Shown piece by piece: positions 4,901-5,028 of a stretch of DNA of 5,028 nt. The translations under genes and the position numbers were made by a program. The DNA is from Bacillota bacterium. Lineage in GTDB: Bacteria > Bacillota_G > Limnochordia > DTU010. Position 1 is the stretch's first letter. Every line of letters begins with the position of its first letter. The notes under the pieces are model-generated. The model saw nothing but the letters and a program-made list of their open reading frames with translations, was not told the DNA's origin and searched no databases. The stretch is taken from the NCBI GenBank assembly GCA_012799255.1, contig JAAZLQ010000043.1:1-5028 (forward strand), given 5' to 3'.

Positions 4901-5028
4901 CCACTGTTAGCTAATTCTAAATAGGCGACTGCTTCTTTCATACCTGAGGTTACCCGTACAGTTACTTCTGTTCCCGGAAGATCAAGTATCGGCTTCGGCT
5001 CATAACCCATAATTGTATATTTACTTGA
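1978..5028 (-). CDS. Large modular S-layer-anchored surface protein, 5'-partial
   Basis: The frame ends at TAA (1978-1980) and runs open through the right edge. ATG at 5008-5010 has no ribosome binding site or signal peptide, so it is probably internal. Residues here count from that ATG. Residues 1-112 are an Ig-like/ASH-type beta sandwich. Residues ~117-227 and ~228-324 are two more Ig- or cadherin-like modules, the second with SDPDGDPLD and SGAHSIYLTATDPS. Residues ~329-400 are a divergent InlB B-repeat-like module (FISWTEND, ELVANFEE). Residues ~404-545 are BspA-type leucine-rich repeats with the cap VPGSTANTYA. Residues ~555-638, ~646-716 and ~740-820 are B-repeat-like modules sharing a MP-x(3)-V-[ST]-I ending. 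A Ser/Gly linker is at 718-737. Residues ~826-880, ~885-943 and ~948-1005 are three SLH domains. SLH domains bind secondary cell-wall polysaccharide, so this is a surface protein, probably an adhesin or the C-terminal part of a surface enzyme. Any catalytic domain would be upstream. Confidence 0.92.
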   Translation of the reverse strand, partial: SSKYTIMGYEPKPILDLPGTEVTVRVTSGMKEAVAYLELANSGREELSVEFSPDDETATFISPLFIKEYTIYPGQKQLIAIPLILPGEAEEPLVETINLTTNDLDKPTTNLTIKVEYPEEAFKPDLASFSTTPSDFKEGVSGSAIQVTFDAYAAAGQSDLEATINIEDENRTEILKKKMDVNNHQLGAYTYYWEKLEGLSVGEYGVYFEFKDTKDNGRERAEGEYDFTFSIIAPNAPPVFVEPQTYEKNLGVVKRGETITIPYQVSDPDGDPLDINVYSNLLEHGLSLIEEGNSGRLEWKANVSGAHSIYLTATDPSENSTTVMFNITELEDLNLFTISLEANLSDGGQVYGNGIYNPGEYVIVEAVSRETYKFISWTENDVVVSTDPVYMFKATKDRELVANFEEAAVFDYDIEDNEVIITGFTDDEFLEDLVIPNEIEGYPVTGIGDTAFFLKYIKSVNLPETLTSIGTYAFHSNLLTEVIIPNSVNIIGDYAFGNNDDLVEVVIPNRNAVIGEGAFSGCSPDLIIYGVPGSTANTYATTNDITFKDINEYGGDIPVAKYAITVTDVVGGTATVTTNPATSAAEGATVTVNIGSVQSGKQFKAITVIDADSNNVAINKIIAGEKYTFIMPAKAVSINVELQDASIVVPEKYTVTLNGIGTGAAGAGDYAENETVTINAGNRSGYTFKGWTSTDVTFVNANDQTTTFTMPAKNVTITATWKTVSGGESDSESSSGNGGGHSQAQIQYSIINNNESAQKTNGKMKLSSQEARAGETVFITIEPDLGYKNTIPTVLDQNGNPIKVTENSDGTYSFLMPRGEVSIDTKYSRIDYFDDVDQNDWYDEAAWFCAAHGLMNGTGERKFDGDADTTRAMLVVVLYRLSQSNERGENIFADVEDGKWYTEAITWAAKNNIVSGYGNGNFGPEDILTREQMVAILHKYSKFMGYDISINDDLDAYHDADNISDWAIAQMQWAVGNGLIKGVGNNLVSPQTGANRAQFAVIMQRYYTDFVERIID
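1981..2535 (-). other. Three C-terminal SLH domains
   Basis: This segment encodes the cell-wall attachment region of the large surface protein, residues ~826-1010. Each repeat has an aromatic/acidic opening (YFDDVDQNDWYDEAA, IFADVEDGKWYTEAI, YHDADNISDWAIAQ), a Gly-rich turn (GLMNGTGERKFDGD, NIVSGYGNGNFGP, GLIKGVGNNLVSP) and the TRAE-type motif. That motif is degenerate: TTRAML at 863-868, LTREQM at 922-927 and ANRAQF at 988-993. The Arg is kept in all three copies but the Glu only in the second. A C-terminal SLH triplet is the usual placement for wall-bound proteins in Bacillota. Confidence 0.93.
2550..3348 (-). other. Three B-repeat-like modules and a Ser/Gly linker
   Basis: Residues 555-820 of the surface protein hold three related but diverged modules, each ending in a similar strand: FIMPAKAVSINVEL (623-636), FTMPAKNVTITATW (702-715) and FLMPRGEVSIDTKY (808-821). 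The middle module has the InlB B-repeat hallmark GYTFKGWTS (679-687). The low-complexity linker at 718-737 (Ser, Glu, Asp, Gly) separates the second and third. Such modules act as extended stalks in surface proteins. Confidence 0.75.
3388..3738 (-). other. BspA-type leucine-rich repeat block
   Basis: Residues ~425-541 of the surface protein hold about four BspA-type (LRR_5) repeats of ~22 residues with the core pattern L-x-x-[VI]-x-[IL]-P-x-x-[VL]-x-x-I-G-x-x-A-F, for example IKSVNLPETLTSIGTYAF, LLTEVIIPNSVNIIGDYAF and LVEVVIPNRNAVIGEGAF. They end in the typical cap IIYGVPGSTANTYA. BspA-like repeats often mediate binding to host or microbial surfaces, though four is a short array. The DNA is distinctly AT-rich here (16/60 G+C at 3541-3600) compared with the modules downstream. 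Confidence 0.88.

Overview
The window looks like chromosomal DNA from a low-GC Gram-positive anaerobe of the Clostridia type (Bacillota). The base composition is AT-rich, there are strong AGGAGG-like ribosome binding sites, one gene starts at TTG, and a large surface protein ends in three S-layer homology (SLH) domains. The assignment to Clostridia is inference, because no phylogenetic marker gene is present.

Layout from left to right. (1) 27-632, minus strand: a short secreted protein with a clear signal peptide and a beta-rich, beta-helix-like body. It appears to be cut short, probably by a frame disruption near its C-terminus. (2) 633-1002: a divergent intergenic region with a nested dyad at 924-949 that is a plausible TetR operator, and a 27-codon open stretch that may be a gene remnant. 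(3) 1003-1623, plus strand: a TetR/AcrR-family repressor starting at TTG. (4) 1624-1977: a gene-free stretch. It starts with a strong bidirectional terminator hairpin (1703-1739) and continues into a GC-rich island with a perfect hairpin (1794-1820), a G-run tract on the minus strand, an enclosing stem, a further 10-bp inverted repeat, and tRNA-like T-arm and D-arm pieces about 120 bp apart. (5) 1978-5028, minus strand: a very large modular exported protein. It has Ig-like modules, a divergent InlB B-repeat-like module, a short BspA-type leucine-rich repeat block, three more B-repeat-like modules and three SLH domains. Its reading frame is still open at the right edge, so the true N-terminus lies outside the window.

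The two minus-strand genes are both cell-surface or secreted proteins, and the TetR regulator lies between them facing the opposite way. The operator candidate sits about 55 bp upstream of tetR, so self-repression is the most direct reading. Control of the secreted-protein gene is possible but unsupported, since its start is about 290 bp from the operator. I see no defence system, CRISPR array, transposase or metabolic operon here. The least explained part is the structured GC-rich island at about 1750-1930.
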